Source of the DNA: an uncultured Muribaculaceae bacterium | Lineage (GTDB): Bacteria > Bacteroidota > Bacteroidia > Bacteroidales > Muribaculaceae | Assembly (NCBI GenBank): GCA_910583525.1 | Contig: CAJTXL010000025.1 | Coordinates: 1 to 45,743 of the forward strand | Length of the DNA: 45,743 nt | Reading direction: 5' to 3' | Part shown: positions 32,318-41,968 of the stretch, piece after piece | How the letters are laid out: each line of letters starts with the position of its first letter | How positions within the stretch are numbered: position 1 is the stretch's first letter | Notes under the pieces: generated by a model | The model's database searches: none | What the model saw: only the letters and a program-made list of their open reading frames with translations | Told to the model about the DNA's origin: nothing | Position numbers and translations under genes: made by a program

Positions 32318-34045
32318 TCAATTGTAACCCGGATTTTGTTTGAGAGCGGCATTTGTGGTGATTTGCACGCGCGGCACAGGCCATATTTTGGCGTGGTCGT
32401 CGGCGTCGGGCTGTTTGTCCCACCATTTGCCCTTGGTGAACTTGTCGAAACGGATAAGGTCGATGCGGCGGCGTCCTTCGGCAAGGAATTCACGGCCCCA
32501 TTCGTCGAGCATCTCGTCCATGTCGAGGGTAACGTTTCCTTCGGGCTTATAGAGCACATGCTTGAGCACTGCGGCAGGGTAATAGCGACGGCGCACGCTG
32601 TTGAGAAGCCTGCCGGCGCCTTCGGCATCGCCACGGCGCAGTTTGCACTCGGCGAGCGTATAGATAATTTCGGGCAGGCGTATTTCGGCGAAATCGCTTT
32701 CACCGGCGCCAGGGTCGTTGTTGCTATACATGGGATATTTGACGGTGTACCAACCCGAGTTGTAGTCGCCGGTGGTCATGTCGCTTTCGGGCGAGTCGAG
32801 CCACTGGTTTTCTTTCTTGTAATGGAACTGGCCCACGGCGTCGCGTATGCAAAGGTCGTAAGGCATTTCGGGCGCTTTGAGTTTGCGTTTTATGCCATTC
32901 TGCGTATATTCGAGGTATCCGAAGAGGAACATGCCCTCACGCTTGCCTCCGCCGAGGTTCTTGTATTTGGCAAGACGCACGTCGCCGGGATATTTACGGA
33001 ACTTCTGCACGGTCATGCCAAGCTCGAAATCGTAGAGCTTGCCGGTGGGGTCATAGCTCGGCGAGCACACGAATTCGCCGTTATGGCCGCCGTGCTTCAC
33101 CTTGGCGTCGTCAAAGAACTGCTCAGAATAGCTCGGCACACCCCAATTGTACAATTGATGATAATGCCAGCTTGTATAGTTGCACGAGCCCGAGAAGAAG
33201 TATACAAGCTCGTCGCAGGTGTGGTTGTCCGAATCGAAGGGAGCATCCCAGCGGTCGGCAACCTTGTAGGCTCCGTAGACGCCGTCGACGATATCCTGGG
33301 CCACTTTTTCGCAATCGGCGAGACGGTCGACACCGATATATTCTTTTGCGTTCAGGTAGAGGCGCACCAACAATGCCGCCGCACCTGCCTGGGTCCACAG
33401 ATTGGCATATTGCGAACCGCTGCCAAGACTTTCTTTTTTATACAGAAGCGGAATCGATTCTTTCAGTTCGTTTTCTATGAAATTGAAGACGCGCTCGGGC
33501 TCAACCTGCGACATGGTGTTCTGCGACTGGTCGTCGTAGCTGACACTGAAAGGTATGTTGCGGAAGCCGTCGAGAAGACGTAGATAGTACCAGCAGCGCA
33601 GCACACGGTTCTGTGTCTTGAGCGAATTCCATTCGTCCTCTCCGAAACCGAATTTTTCAGGATTAAGTTCGCTGAAACGGTCCATGGCGAAGTTGGCCTG
33701 CCCGATACCGGCGAAGCATGCGTCCCATTCGTCGTGCACATGGCGTGCGATATCAGGCGTCCATGTGTGATAATGGAACTGACGCCATACGCCGCCGTCG
33801 TCCCAGCTACCGTCTCGGCGAGGTATGATGAGCTGGTCGCCCGAGAGTTCGTTCATTCTGAAACGCGGCACAATGGTCCAGTAGCCGTGTTCAAACGAAC
33901 GGAAAGCCATCGACACGACATCTTCGCGAGTATTGAAATAGTTGTTTGAACTTACCTGGCTGTAGACGGTCTCATCCAAGTCGGTGCAAGCCGACAAAGA
34001 GAGTGAGGCCAAAGCCAGACCGCCTATATATTTAAATGCTTTCAT
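32318..34045 (-). CDS. susD: SusD-family glycan-binding lipoprotein
   Basis: 575 aa, SusD/RagB family. Signal peptide with lipobox ending at C20, followed by TDLDE, the usual start of surface SusD proteins. The helical TPR-like scaffold is visible, with typical family strings RCWYYLRLLDGFRNIPF and EIRLPEIIYTLAECKLRRGDAEGA, and the C-terminal EFLAEGRRRIDLIRF ... IWPVP. It forms the lid of the SusC transporter and selects oligosaccharides. It starts 27 nt downstream of susC in the same operon. Gene symbol denotes family, not starch specificity. Confidence 0.95.
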   Translation of the reverse strand: MKAFKYIGGLALASLSLSACTDLDETVYSQVSSNNYFNTREDVVSMAFRSFEHGYWTIVPRFRMNELSGDQLIIPRRDGSWDDGGVWRQFHYHTWTPDIARHVHDEWDACFAGIGQANFAMDRFSELNPEKFGFGEDEWNSLKTQNRVLRCWYYLRLLDGFRNIPFSVSYDDQSQNTMSQVEPERVFNFIENELKESIPLLYKKESLGSGSQYANLWTQAGAAALLVRLYLNAKEYIGVDRLADCEKVAQDIVDGVYGAYKVADRWDAPFDSDNHTCDELVYFFSGSCNYTSWHYHQLYNWGVPSYSEQFFDDAKVKHGGHNGEFVCSPSYDPTGKLYDFELGMTVQKFRKYPGDVRLAKYKNLGGGKREGMFLFGYLEYTQNGIKRKLKAPEMPYDLCIRDAVGQFHYKKENQWLDSPESDMTTGDYNSGWYTVKYPMYSNNDPGAGESDFAEIRLPEIIYTLAECKLRRGDAEGAGRLLNSVRRRYYPAAVLKHVLYKPEGNVTLDMDEMLDEWGREFLAEGRRRIDLIRFDKFTKGKWWDKQPDADDHAKIWPVPRVQITTNAALKQNPGYN

Positions 34046-34072
34046 TGTAAATTGATTCTGGTTTTTACATGT

Positions 34073-37000
34073 TTAGAAATCAAGCTGCAGGCCGACTATG
34101 AACTGACGGGTGGTGGGATAGTAGCCGCGGCCGCCGTGGGCGCCGGGAGTAAGACCGTTCACCTGGAAATTAGACGGGTCCATGCCGCTGTATTTGGTGA
34201 TGGTGAATACGTTGCGCACTGTTCCGTAGATACGGAGCGAGTCCATGAACCGGGCCTTGGGCGTAGGCAATGTGTAGCCAAGCGTAACCTGGTCGAGCTT
34301 GAAATAATCGCCGCGCTCCAAGAAGAAGTCAGAGACTATCGGGTTCTGCGTCGACGATATCAGCACATTCTTATTATAGGCTTTGCGGAGCATGTTGCCC
34401 GAGAAGTTACGTGTGCCGTAGTAGAAGTCGTGGATATTGAAGATGTCAAAGCCGAACGCGCCGCGGAAGAAGAGCGAAAGGTCGAAATTCTTATAGCGGA
34501 ATGTATGGTTGGTCGAAAGGGTGAACTTGGGCAGACCGTTGCCCACATATTGGCGGTCGGCCTCGGTGCCCTGTATGCCCTTGATGATGTCGCCGTCCTT
34601 GTCGTAGATAAGCCATTCGCCGTCGGTGCTTATACCGGCATACTTGAACATGTGGAAGCCGCCGATTGAACGGCCTTTCTCAATGCGCTGTATGGGGATG
34701 TTGGGATAAGGGTTCTCGGTATAGGCCACGTCGTAGTAATCGTTGCCGACGAACTCAGAGTTGCTGAAATCGACGAACTTGTTCGACTGCGTCGTTCCGA
34801 TGAAATTCATCGTGTAGGTGAAGTCGCGCGTCTGCACTGCATTGAAGGTGATGTCGAACTCAAAGCCTTGGTTCTCCATAGTGCCCACGTTCACATAGGT
34901 GTGAGTGAACAGATACGGAGGCATGGGCACACGGTAGTTGCCGAGCAAATCCTGCTGACGGCGGTGGAAGTAGTTGAACGAGCCGTAGAGCCTGTTGTTG
35001 AAAAGCGAGAAATCAAGACCGACGTTCCAGTTCTTGCCCTGTTCCCAGTGCAGGTCGGAGTTGACGTTCTTGCCAGGCCCCCACACTTTAACCCATTGGC
35101 CGTTATAGTAGCTGTAACCGAACGGGCCCATGGTGTCGAGCGACAGATAGTTGCCGAATTCCTGGTTGCCGGTGACACCGAAGTCGGCACGGATTTTCAG
35201 TTCGTTCAGCCACGATGCGGTGCCTTCCATGAATTTTTCTTTGGATATGCGCCATCCGGCCGAAACTGCCGGGAAATTGCCCCATTTGTGGTTTTTGCCG
35301 AATTTCGACGAACCTTCGCGGCGCATCGACGCCGTGAACAGGTAACGGCCGTCGTAGTCGTAGCTGATACGGCCGAAGAATGCTATCAGCTTGCTGTCTT
35401 CCTTATAGCTGCTCATTCCGATTTCACCTTCTTCTTTCATTCCGTCGCCCGAGCCGATGTTGTCGGCTCCAAGACCGTCGTTTGCAAAATCGTAGTTCTC
35501 GCAGCTGAAGCCTGAGTTCTGCCAATATTGGTATGAATAGCCCACCATCGCGCGGATATTGTGGTTCTTCACGCTAATGCTGTAGTTGCCGAGCCACTCA
35601 AGACTGAGGTTGCGTGCATTGTTGGCCGTACGCGAACCATAGCCTTTCTTGCTGAAGCGGATGTGCTTGTTCATGGTCGACGGCTCGGAGAAGTTGGTGT
35701 CGTTGTTGTACTGGTGGTCGGCGAATGTGACCTGTGTGCTGAGGGTCTGGTTGTACTTGGCATCCGGCATAAAGAGCGGAAGGATGTTCAGTTTGAGAGT
35801 ACCGTCCCAGTCGAGGATTTTCTCATGGCTTTTGTTCTTCACCAAGGCCATAGTCTCAAGCGGATTTTCGAAACCGTTGTGGTCGGTAAAGTCGTAGTAG
35901 CGCCCCGGCACATCAGGGTTCCATATCGGCGAAGTGGGGTTGGCCTCTATGGCACGGCGGAAAACGTCGTTGTCGGCAAGAGTACGGTACACCACGCGCG
36001 GTGCAACGTTAAGGTTCACAGAGAGAAGTCCACCCTTTGTTGTATGGTTGACGGTAGCGCGTGCGCCATACTCTTCGCGGTTGCCCACTTTCTCGATGCC
36101 GTCGGCGTTACGGTAATCGGCTGTCACACGATAGTTGGAGTTGGCTCCGCCTCCGCTGACCGTAAGGGTGTGCTGCTGCTTGAAGCCTGTGTGCTGCACA
36201 AGGTCGAAGAGGTCTTCGCTCGCGCCCAAATCGACAGCGGCGTCGCCCGAGGGGATACGAAGCGTGCGGTAGTCTTCGGCATTCATCATGTCGAGGTCGC
36301 GGTTGGCCTTGTCCCACGAGAGTGTTGCCGTATATGTGGTATGGGTTTTGCCGTCCTGCGCACCTTTCTTGGTGGTTACGACAATCACGCCGTTTGAGCC
36401 GCGCGTACCGTAGATGGCCGATGCGGCACCGTCTTTAAGCACATCGAACGATGCAATATCGTTGGGATTGATGTTGGTGAGGCTTGCACCGGGAACGCCG
36501 TCGAGCACAATCAGCGGGCCAAGGCCTGCTTCGCGCGACGACACGCCGCGTATCTGAAGGCTTGCGGCCGAGTTGGGGTCGGCGGCAGCGGTGTTTACAA
36601 CCGAAAGACCGGGCACTTTGCCTTGTATGAGCATCGACACGTCGGTAGTGGCTATCGACTGGAAATCTTTGGCACTGACGTGCGAAACGGCCGAAGTCAG
36701 CTCCTTCTTGTCGATTGTGCCGTAGCCGATTACAATCACTTCGTTGAGCTGGCTCACATTTTCCGAAAGAACCATGTCGACTTTGCCGGCCGAAGTTATC
36801 TTTTTGTCTGCCGTGAGATATCCCACATATGAAAACTTCAATTGTGTTCCGGCCGGAACTTCGACTGCATACTTGCCGTCGATATCGGTGGTCACACCTA
36901 TGGTGCCCTTGCCGCCGACAACCGAAACGCCTATCAGAGGCTCGCCGTTCTTATCGGTGACCGTGCCGTAAACTTTCAGTTTTGCGTTTTTTGATGCCTG

Positions 37001-37360
37001 TGCGGTAGCCTTGCCGTTGGCATCTTTTTTGTTGAGGGCAATCTGTTTGTTGTTTATTGTATAGCTTATGCCATATTTGGGAAGAAGCTTGTCGAGCACA
37101 GCCGTCACCGCTTCGTTTTTGACTTTGATGCTGACCGGAACATTTACGTCGATTACTTCTTTGCTGTAAAAGAAACCATAGTCGGTCTGTTTTTCGATTG
37201 TCCTCAGGACACTTCCCAAGGCAACATTTTTCACATCAAGCGTCACCTTGTTGTCTGACGCCTGCGCCGAAGCTCCGATGCACAGCATCAGCAGTATCAG
37301 AACCGGTCTGAACGCGCTGCGCCATAGCTCACGGCATGGTTTGGGTGTTTTTGTATTCAT
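34073..37360 (-). CDS. susC: SusC-family TonB-dependent transporter with STN domain
   Basis: 1095 aa, outer-membrane importer of oligosaccharides powered by TonB-ExbBD. Order: signal peptide (about 1-34), STN domain (about 38-110, NVALGSVLRTIEKQTDYGFFYS), carboxypeptidase-D-like repeat (about 128-200), plug starting with NEVIVIGYGT, then a 22-strand barrel ending in FIVGLQLDF with a terminal aromatic. The STN domain is found in transducing transporters that signal to a FecR-type anti-sigma factor; such a pair is encoded divergently at 37559-39176. First gene of the PUL. Confidence 0.95.
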   Translation of the reverse strand: MNTKTPKPCRELWRSAFRPVLILLMLCIGASAQASDNKVTLDVKNVALGSVLRTIEKQTDYGFFYSKEVIDVNVPVSIKVKNEAVTAVLDKLLPKYGISYTINNKQIALNKKDANGKATAQASKNAKLKVYGTVTDKNGEPLIGVSVVGGKGTIGVTTDIDGKYAVEVPAGTQLKFSYVGYLTADKKITSAGKVDMVLSENVSQLNEVIVIGYGTIDKKELTSAVSHVSAKDFQSIATTDVSMLIQGKVPGLSVVNTAAADPNSAASLQIRGVSSREAGLGPLIVLDGVPGASLTNINPNDIASFDVLKDGAASAIYGTRGSNGVIVVTTKKGAQDGKTHTTYTATLSWDKANRDLDMMNAEDYRTLRIPSGDAAVDLGASEDLFDLVQHTGFKQQHTLTVSGGGANSNYRVTADYRNADGIEKVGNREEYGARATVNHTTKGGLLSVNLNVAPRVVYRTLADNDVFRRAIEANPTSPIWNPDVPGRYYDFTDHNGFENPLETMALVKNKSHEKILDWDGTLKLNILPLFMPDAKYNQTLSTQVTFADHQYNNDTNFSEPSTMNKHIRFSKKGYGSRTANNARNLSLEWLGNYSISVKNHNIRAMVGYSYQYWQNSGFSCENYDFANDGLGADNIGSGDGMKEEGEIGMSSYKEDSKLIAFFGRISYDYDGRYLFTASMRREGSSKFGKNHKWGNFPAVSAGWRISKEKFMEGTASWLNELKIRADFGVTGNQEFGNYLSLDTMGPFGYSYYNGQWVKVWGPGKNVNSDLHWEQGKNWNVGLDFSLFNNRLYGSFNYFHRRQQDLLGNYRVPMPPYLFTHTYVNVGTMENQGFEFDITFNAVQTRDFTYTMNFIGTTQSNKFVDFSNSEFVGNDYYDVAYTENPYPNIPIQRIEKGRSIGGFHMFKYAGISTDGEWLIYDKDGDIIKGIQGTEADRQYVGNGLPKFTLSTNHTFRYKNFDLSLFFRGAFGFDIFNIHDFYYGTRNFSGNMLRKAYNKNVLISSTQNPIVSDFFLERGDYFKLDQVTLGYTLPTPKARFMDSLRIYGTVRNVFTITKYSGMDPSNFQVNGLTPGAHGGRGYYPTTRQFIVGLQLDF

Positions 37361-37558
37361 AAATATAAAAATGATTGGTATTTCACTATGCTATAGTTTA
37401 AGGTATTTTAATGCTGTTTTGCGCATATTTACTTAAATGACGTTTAACCTCAAAAAAACCACATAGGCACTCTGAAAAATTTTTCACCGAAGAAACTTTT
37501 TCGCAAAAGCCTTGGAAGCGAGTGTTTTATTTTTTAATTTCGCCGGAAATTTCATCAC
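37361..37558. promoter_or_regulatory. Divergent intergenic region susC / ECF sigma
   Basis: 198 bp without a gene. On the plus strand, TTGG (37512-37515) and TAATTTCG (37535-37542), separated by 19 nt, approximate the housekeeping promoter for the sigma gene. The susC promoter should be the ECF target on the minus strand, but I cannot identify its boxes by eye. Confidence 0.5.
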
Positions 37559-38170
37559 ATGGCTAACGAAGAATTGAAAAACGACGCATTGCTGGTGGCT
37601 GCCCTGAAATATGACAGCCACGAGGCTTTCGTTAAAATTTTTCGCCAATACTATGCCAATCTCGTCCTGTTCACGGCACGTTTTATACCCGATAAAAGCG
37701 TATGCGAAGACATCGTACAGGAGGCTTTCATCAAAATCTGGTCCAATCGAAAAAATCTCGAGATAAAAACGTCGATACGCTCATATCTGACCACTTCGGT
37801 GCAAAACCTCGCACTCGACGAACTACGCCACCGCAAAGTAAAAAGCAATTACCGAGAGATGAACCGCGAGGCTATCCTGTCGCTGTCGCCTGAAGAACAT
37901 ATGTTTTTTACCGAGCTCTCCGACGCCCTCGACAACGCCCTTGAAAAACTTTCGCCGGAACTGCGCGAGACACTGATGCTCAGCCGTAGCGAAAAACTTA
38001 AATATCACGAAATCGCCCAACGGCTAAATGTGTCTGTCCGCACGGTCGAAGTACGCATAAGCAAAGCCCTTAAATACCTCAGGTCGGTTCTCGGCGAATA
38101 TACATATATATTGTTCTTCCTCCTACCCCCCTATTATAATACCTTAATGCTAAATGACTTACAATACTAA
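37559..38170 (+). CDS. ECF-type RNA polymerase sigma factor
   Basis: 203 aa. Region 2 (about 22-90) contains ALVEDIVQEAF-like FIPDKSVCEDIVQEAFIKIW; region 4 (about 128-180) contains LSPELRETLMLSRSEKLKYHEIAQRLNVSVRTVEVRISKA written across an HTH. This is the Bacteroidetes type paired with FecR-like anti-sigma factors. The C-terminal extension YILFFLLPPYYN is hydrophobic. It overlaps the FecR gene by 17 nt. Expected to activate the divergent susC operon when released. Confidence 0.92.
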   Translation: MANEELKNDALLVAALKYDSHEAFVKIFRQYYANLVLFTARFIPDKSVCEDIVQEAFIKIWSNRKNLEIKTSIRSYLTTSVQNLALDELRHRKVKSNYREMNREAILSLSPEEHMFFTELSDALDNALEKLSPELRETLMLSRSEKLKYHEIAQRLNVSVRTVEVRISKALKYLRSVLGEYTYILFFLLPPYYNTLMLNDLQY

Positions 38171-39176
38171 CGATAAAACCGGCATAGATATAGTCATAGC
38201 ACGTTATCTGACAGATAATGCCACACACGACGAAATCGATACGCTCCTCCGATGGATTCAGCAATCAGAGGAGAACAGAAAATATTTTTTCGAGCAACAG
38301 GACATATGGGAAAACCTGCATCCTTCTTTCCGACTCAAAGACATTGACACCGAGAGTGCAGAACGGAGAATATTGTTCAGAACCGGAATAGCATCGCGCG
38401 GCTCGGTCGTGCTGAGAAAAATCCTTATGCTATGGTCGAGGTTCGCCGCTGTGGCACTGCTGCCCTTGCTTGCCATACTGCTATATTTTACCCTCAGACC
38501 CGGAGAGAGTTCTCCCCGATATGACGATGTGACATTATATACCGCCTATGGATGCACAAGCATGGCTACCCTGCCCGACAGCACGGTCGTATGGCTCAAC
38601 GCCAACAGCACACTGCGCTATTCACCAAATATGGACGGAGACAGCCGCAACGTAGACCTTCGAGGAGAAGCGTATTTCGACGTGCAGGCCGACGCCGCCC
38701 ATCCTTTCAACGTACACACACCTTATATTACAGTCACTGCCACCGGCACCGAATTCAACGTCAACGCATACGACTCCGACGCTTCTGTGACACTGGCCGA
38801 AGGCAAGGTGAACGTAGAGGCCGACGGAAAAGAACAACTGCTGCTGCCGGGCGAACATTTGTCGGTGCGCGACGGCCGCACTTCCATATCAAACAACATC
38901 GACCTGGACAAATACTGCGCGTGGCGCGACGGCATACTGATTTTCGACGATGACCCGTTGACCGACATATGCCGCCGTCTGCAGCAAATCTACGACGTCG
39001 AGTTCGACATAGCTCCCGAATTGAACGGTCAGACATTCCATATGATACTCAAAGGCGAAAACATCAGCGAAATCATTCATCTATTCGAGCTATCGGCTCC
39101 TGTCAAGTGCATCGCCGAAGACAAAAGTACGGAACGGACAAAATCGCATCAGAAAATCCACATCATCCCCTCCTGA
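38154..39176 (+). CDS. FecR-family anti-sigma factor
   Basis: 340 aa inner-membrane protein. Cytoplasmic N-terminal part (about 1-88) would hold the sigma factor; one transmembrane helix at about 91-113; periplasmic FecR domain (about 130-230, LPDSTVVWLNANSTLRY and GEAYFDV) and a C-terminal DUF4974-like domain (about 262-330, FDDDPLTDICRRLQQIYDVEF). It receives the signal from the SusC STN domain. Overlap with the sigma gene indicates translational coupling. Confidence 0.92.
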   Translation: MTYNTNDKTGIDIVIARYLTDNATHDEIDTLLRWIQQSEENRKYFFEQQDIWENLHPSFRLKDIDTESAERRILFRTGIASRGSVVLRKILMLWSRFAAVALLPLLAILLYFTLRPGESSPRYDDVTLYTAYGCTSMATLPDSTVVWLNANSTLRYSPNMDGDSRNVDLRGEAYFDVQADAAHPFNVHTPYITVTATGTEFNVNAYDSDASVTLAEGKVNVEADGKEQLLLPGEHLSVRDGRTSISNNIDLDKYCAWRDGILIFDDDPLTDICRRLQQIYDVEFDIAPELNGQTFHMILKGENISEIIHLFELSAPVKCIAEDKSTERTKSHQKIHIIPS

Positions 39177-39195
39177 CAATACCGGAGATAAAAAG

Positions 39196-39231
39196 AAGCG
39201 CCCTTGTAAACCAAGATTTACAAGGGCGCTT
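39196..39231. terminator. Bidirectional terminator
   Basis: Perfect 15-bp stem (AAGCGCCCTTGTAAA / TTTACAAGGGCGCTT) with a 6-nt loop, T/A-rich on both sides. It ends the sigma/anti-sigma transcript on the plus strand and the tRNA transcript on the minus strand. Confidence 0.88.
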
Positions 39232-39243
39232 AATTAATCATAG

Positions 39244-39330
39244 CGGAAAGGCAGGGATTCGAACCCTGGGTACCCGCAAGGGTACAACGGTTTTCGAGAC
39301 CGCCCCGATCGACCACTCCGGCACCTTTCC
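39244..39330 (-). tRNA. tRNA-Ser (anticodon CGA)
   Basis: 87 nt. Acceptor stem GGAAAGG/CCTTTCC, discriminator G, D-arm GCCGGAGTGG, anticodon arm GCGGT-CTCGAAA-ACCGT giving CGA, a long variable arm (TACCC/GGGTA) typical of class II tRNA-Ser, and T-arm AGGGTTCGAATCCCT. CCA is not encoded. Confidence 0.96.
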
Positions 39331-39367
39331 AATCGGGTCTGCATAAGCTTCTGCGCTTTTGCGAGTG

Positions 39368-39398
39368 CAAAGTTACGAATGTTTTTTTAATATGCAAA
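39368..39398 (-). promoter_or_regulatory. Promoter of tRNA-Ser
   Basis: On the minus strand: -33 TTTG (39395-39398), 19-nt spacer, -7 TAACTTTG (39368-39375), a consensus Bacteroidetes promoter about 40 nt upstream of the tRNA 5' end. Confidence 0.85.
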
Positions 39399-39531
39399 GT
39401 TTTTATGCACGTTTTTTCGGCAGATTTTTTATGTGTTGGCGCAGATGTGCTCTTTTGTCAGTCAGAAACAACAATTGCTGTGGCATACTCGTTTTAGTAT
39501 TAGTTATATACTGAAAACTCACGTTTTGACA

Positions 39532-40185
39532 ATGAAACCGAATATCTGCGCGGCACTTGTCCTGCTTATAGTATCTCTGACGATGTCTGCCGGCGAAAAA
39601 TGGCAGCCGACATTGGGCGCCCGTCTGGGCATGGAGCTCTCAATACCTTCGGGCGCGCACAATTTCTACAAGACCGGCGCCGGAGTGAATGCCGGTGTCA
39701 TATGCAAGATGCCGCTGTCTCGTAATTTCTACTTCGAGCCGGGGCTGTCGTTCGTCTACACGGCCATGACGGCCAAAGACCTCGTCAGCTTCGACAATGA
39801 ATATTTCTACGAAGGCGCAGCAAACGTCTACACCCTCAGTGTGCCGCTAAACTTCGGATATAGTTTCGATGTCAACGGCAACGTGTCACTCGACGTGTTC
39901 ACCGGGCCGCGCCTCAACATAAACCTCTCGGCCCGTCAGGACCTTGACCCCAACTTTGCCGCACCCGAGCCTGTGCCCGACCGCACCATCAACCTGTTCG
40001 ACCACGGCTGGAAACGCGTCGACGCCTCATGGGGCTTCGGTCTCAGTGCAACCTTCGCCGAACATTATTATATAGGTATCACCGCCGGAGTGGCATTCAC
40101 CCCGCTTGCCGACTACGGCGACCGCGACAAAAAAATACGCGTACACCGCAACACCGTGGCCTTAAGCCTCGGATACAATTTCTAA
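39532..40185 (+). CDS. Outer-membrane beta-barrel protein (PorT-like)
   Basis: 217 aa from MKPNICAALVLLIVS, a signal peptide; the open frame begins at 39433 but its first 33 residues do not look like a secretion signal. Alternating hydrophobic beta strands with Tyr/Phe/Gly, for example NFYFEPGLSFVYTAM and VPLNFGYSFDV, end in SLGYNF with a terminal aromatic, as in eight-stranded outer-membrane barrels of the porin-family beta-barrel group. Function unknown. It precedes the acyl-CoA synthetase by 20 nt and may be co-transcribed. Confidence 0.75.
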   Translation: MKPNICAALVLLIVSLTMSAGEKWQPTLGARLGMELSIPSGAHNFYKTGAGVNAGVICKMPLSRNFYFEPGLSFVYTAMTAKDLVSFDNEYFYEGAANVYTLSVPLNFGYSFDVNGNVSLDVFTGPRLNINLSARQDLDPNFAAPEPVPDRTINLFDHGWKRVDASWGFGLSATFAEHYYIGITAGVAFTPLADYGDRDKKIRVHRNTVALSLGYNF

Positions 40186-40205
40186 CACGACTGTACATCG
40201 ACATT

Positions 40206-41864
40206 ATGCAGGCATATCAAGAACTTATTCCATATATCAGCCAATCGTTGCGCGACAATTGGGAACGGCTCGCCCTGACTGACTTCAACGGACAATCGTT
40301 CCAATACCGCGATGTGGCACGCAAGATAGCGAAACTGCATCTGCTGTTCGAACATGCAGGCCTCAAACCGGGCGACAAGGTGGCTTTGTGCGGAAAAAAC
40401 AGCGCGCAATGGGCCATTGCGGCACTCGCCTCCCTGACCTACGGAACGGTGGCGGTGCCAATTCTGCACGACTTCAAGCCCGACAACATCCATCACCTTG
40501 TCTGCCATAGCGAGGCCAAACTTTTCTTCGTAGACGCATCTACCTGGGAGAACCTCGACCACGACCACATGCCGGCACTCGAAGGCGCAATACTCATCAA
40601 CGACTACTCCCTGCTTTTTTCACGCAACAAACGCCTGGCAGCCGCTCGTGAAAACCTCAACCGCATATTCGGCGAACGTTATCCCGAACGCTTCACGCCC
40701 GACAACGTGGACTATCCTGCCGAAAAAGCCGACAGCCTCGCTCTAATCAACTATACTTCGGGCTCTACGGGTTTCTCGAAAGGAGTGATGCTAAGCTACG
40801 GAAGCCTGTGGTCGAACGTCCAGTTCTCGATAGACGGCCTCGATTTCCTCGTTCCGGGCGACGGCATGGTGTGCATGCTTCCGCTGGCGCACATGTTCGG
40901 CTTCACGGTAGAACTGCTCCACACCTTCGTAAAAGGATGCCACATACACTTCCTCACACGCACCCCCTCGCCCAAAGTCATCATGGACGCGTTTGCTCAG
41001 GTGCATCCCAAGCTTATCGTTACGGTTCCGCTGATAATTGAAAAGATTGTAAAGACAAAGGTGTTTCCGCTGCTCGACAAACCGCTTATGAGACTGCTTC
41101 TGCACGTTCCGTTCGTCGACGACCGCCTGCTTGCAAAAATCAAATCGAAGCTCAACGAGGTGTTCGGTGGCGAAATGCGCGAGATGATTATCGGAGGCGC
41201 CGGGCTGAACAAAGATGTCGAAACATTCCTGCGGCGCATAAACTTTCCCTATACCGTCGGATACGGCATGACCGAATGCGGCCCACTGATAAGCTACGCG
41301 CAATGGGACAGCCAACGCCAATCGTCATGCGGACAGCCCGTCGACCGCATGGAGCTGCGCGTCAGCTCGCCCGACCCCGAGAACATTCCCGGCACGCTGT
41401 GGGTAAGAGGCCGCAATGTGATGCAAGGCTATTATAAAAATCCGCAGGCGACAAAAGAAGCTTTCGATGCCGACGGATGGATGAACACCGGCGACATCGT
41501 CACGATCGACTCCGACGGATATATCTACATACGCGGCCGCGACAAAAGCATGATACTCGGGCCTTCGGGACAGAACATCTACCCCGAAGAAATCGAACAG
41601 CAGCTCAACGCCATGCCGTTTGTCGCCGAGTCTCTAATCGTCGACGACCACGGGCACCTGGTGGCGCTGATACACCCCGACATGGAGAATTGCGCCAAAG
41701 AAGGACTTTCGACCGACCAAATCGCAGACCTGATGCGCCGTAACATCGACGAACTGAACGGTGCGCTGCCGCCATACTCGCATATCTCCGACTTCAAAAT
41801 CTTTCAGGAAGAGTTCGAAAAAACGCCCAAACGCTCAATCAAGCGATACCTCTATCAGCACTGA
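40206..41864 (+). CDS. Long-chain acyl-CoA synthetase (AMP-forming)
   Basis: 552 aa from the ATG at 40206; the longer open frame from 40029 only overlaps the preceding gene. ANL superfamily: adenylation P-loop YTSGSTGFSKG (183-193), PLAHMFGF, GGAGLNKDVE, YGMTECGP, the hinge-region YIYIRGRDKSMI, and a C-terminal lysine region PKRSIKRYLY. Predicted to activate fatty acids to acyl-adenylate and then acyl-CoA in the cytoplasm. Exact chain length is not inferable. Confidence 0.92.
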   Translation: MQAYQELIPYISQSLRDNWERLALTDFNGQSFQYRDVARKIAKLHLLFEHAGLKPGDKVALCGKNSAQWAIAALASLTYGTVAVPILHDFKPDNIHHLVCHSEAKLFFVDASTWENLDHDHMPALEGAILINDYSLLFSRNKRLAAARENLNRIFGERYPERFTPDNVDYPAEKADSLALINYTSGSTGFSKGVMLSYGSLWSNVQFSIDGLDFLVPGDGMVCMLPLAHMFGFTVELLHTFVKGCHIHFLTRTPSPKVIMDAFAQVHPKLIVTVPLIIEKIVKTKVFPLLDKPLMRLLLHVPFVDDRLLAKIKSKLNEVFGGEMREMIIGGAGLNKDVETFLRRINFPYTVGYGMTECGPLISYAQWDSQRQSSCGQPVDRMELRVSSPDPENIPGTLWVRGRNVMQGYYKNPQATKEAFDADGWMNTGDIVTIDSDGYIYIRGRDKSMILGPSGQNIYPEEIEQQLNAMPFVAESLIVDDHGHLVALIHPDMENCAKEGLSTDQIADLMRRNIDELNGALPPYSHISDFKIFQEEFEKTPKRSIKRYLYQH

Positions 41865-41918
41865 CAGCGAAACACAGCCGGACAGCCGTGCTTCCCGGCA
41901 CCAAATTTGCACTTCGGC

Positions 41919-41949
41919 TTGCACACTCCGCCAAAAATCGGTAATTTTG
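41919..41949 (+). promoter_or_regulatory. Promoter of the bio genes
   Basis: TTGC (41919-41922) as -33, 19-nt spacer, -7 TAATTTTG (41942-41949), ending 19 nt before the BioG-BioC start. No BirA-like or riboswitch element is evident. Confidence 0.7.
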
Positions 41950-41968
41950 CGCCGATTTTTTACAGGCG

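Noticed and set aside
32336..33583. Open frame of 415 codons on the plus strand
   Set aside because: Antisense to susD, whose protein is unambiguous. Long shadows are expected with this codon usage.
39244..39330. tRNA-Ser as the attachment site of the mobile island
   Set aside because: It lies about 26 kb from the island edge, on the far side of the PUL, with no duplicated tRNA 3' end or integrase beside it.
39044..39346. Plus-strand frame ending across the tRNA region
   Set aside because: It runs out of frame through the FecR gene and then across the tRNA-Ser antisense strand, so it is not a gene.
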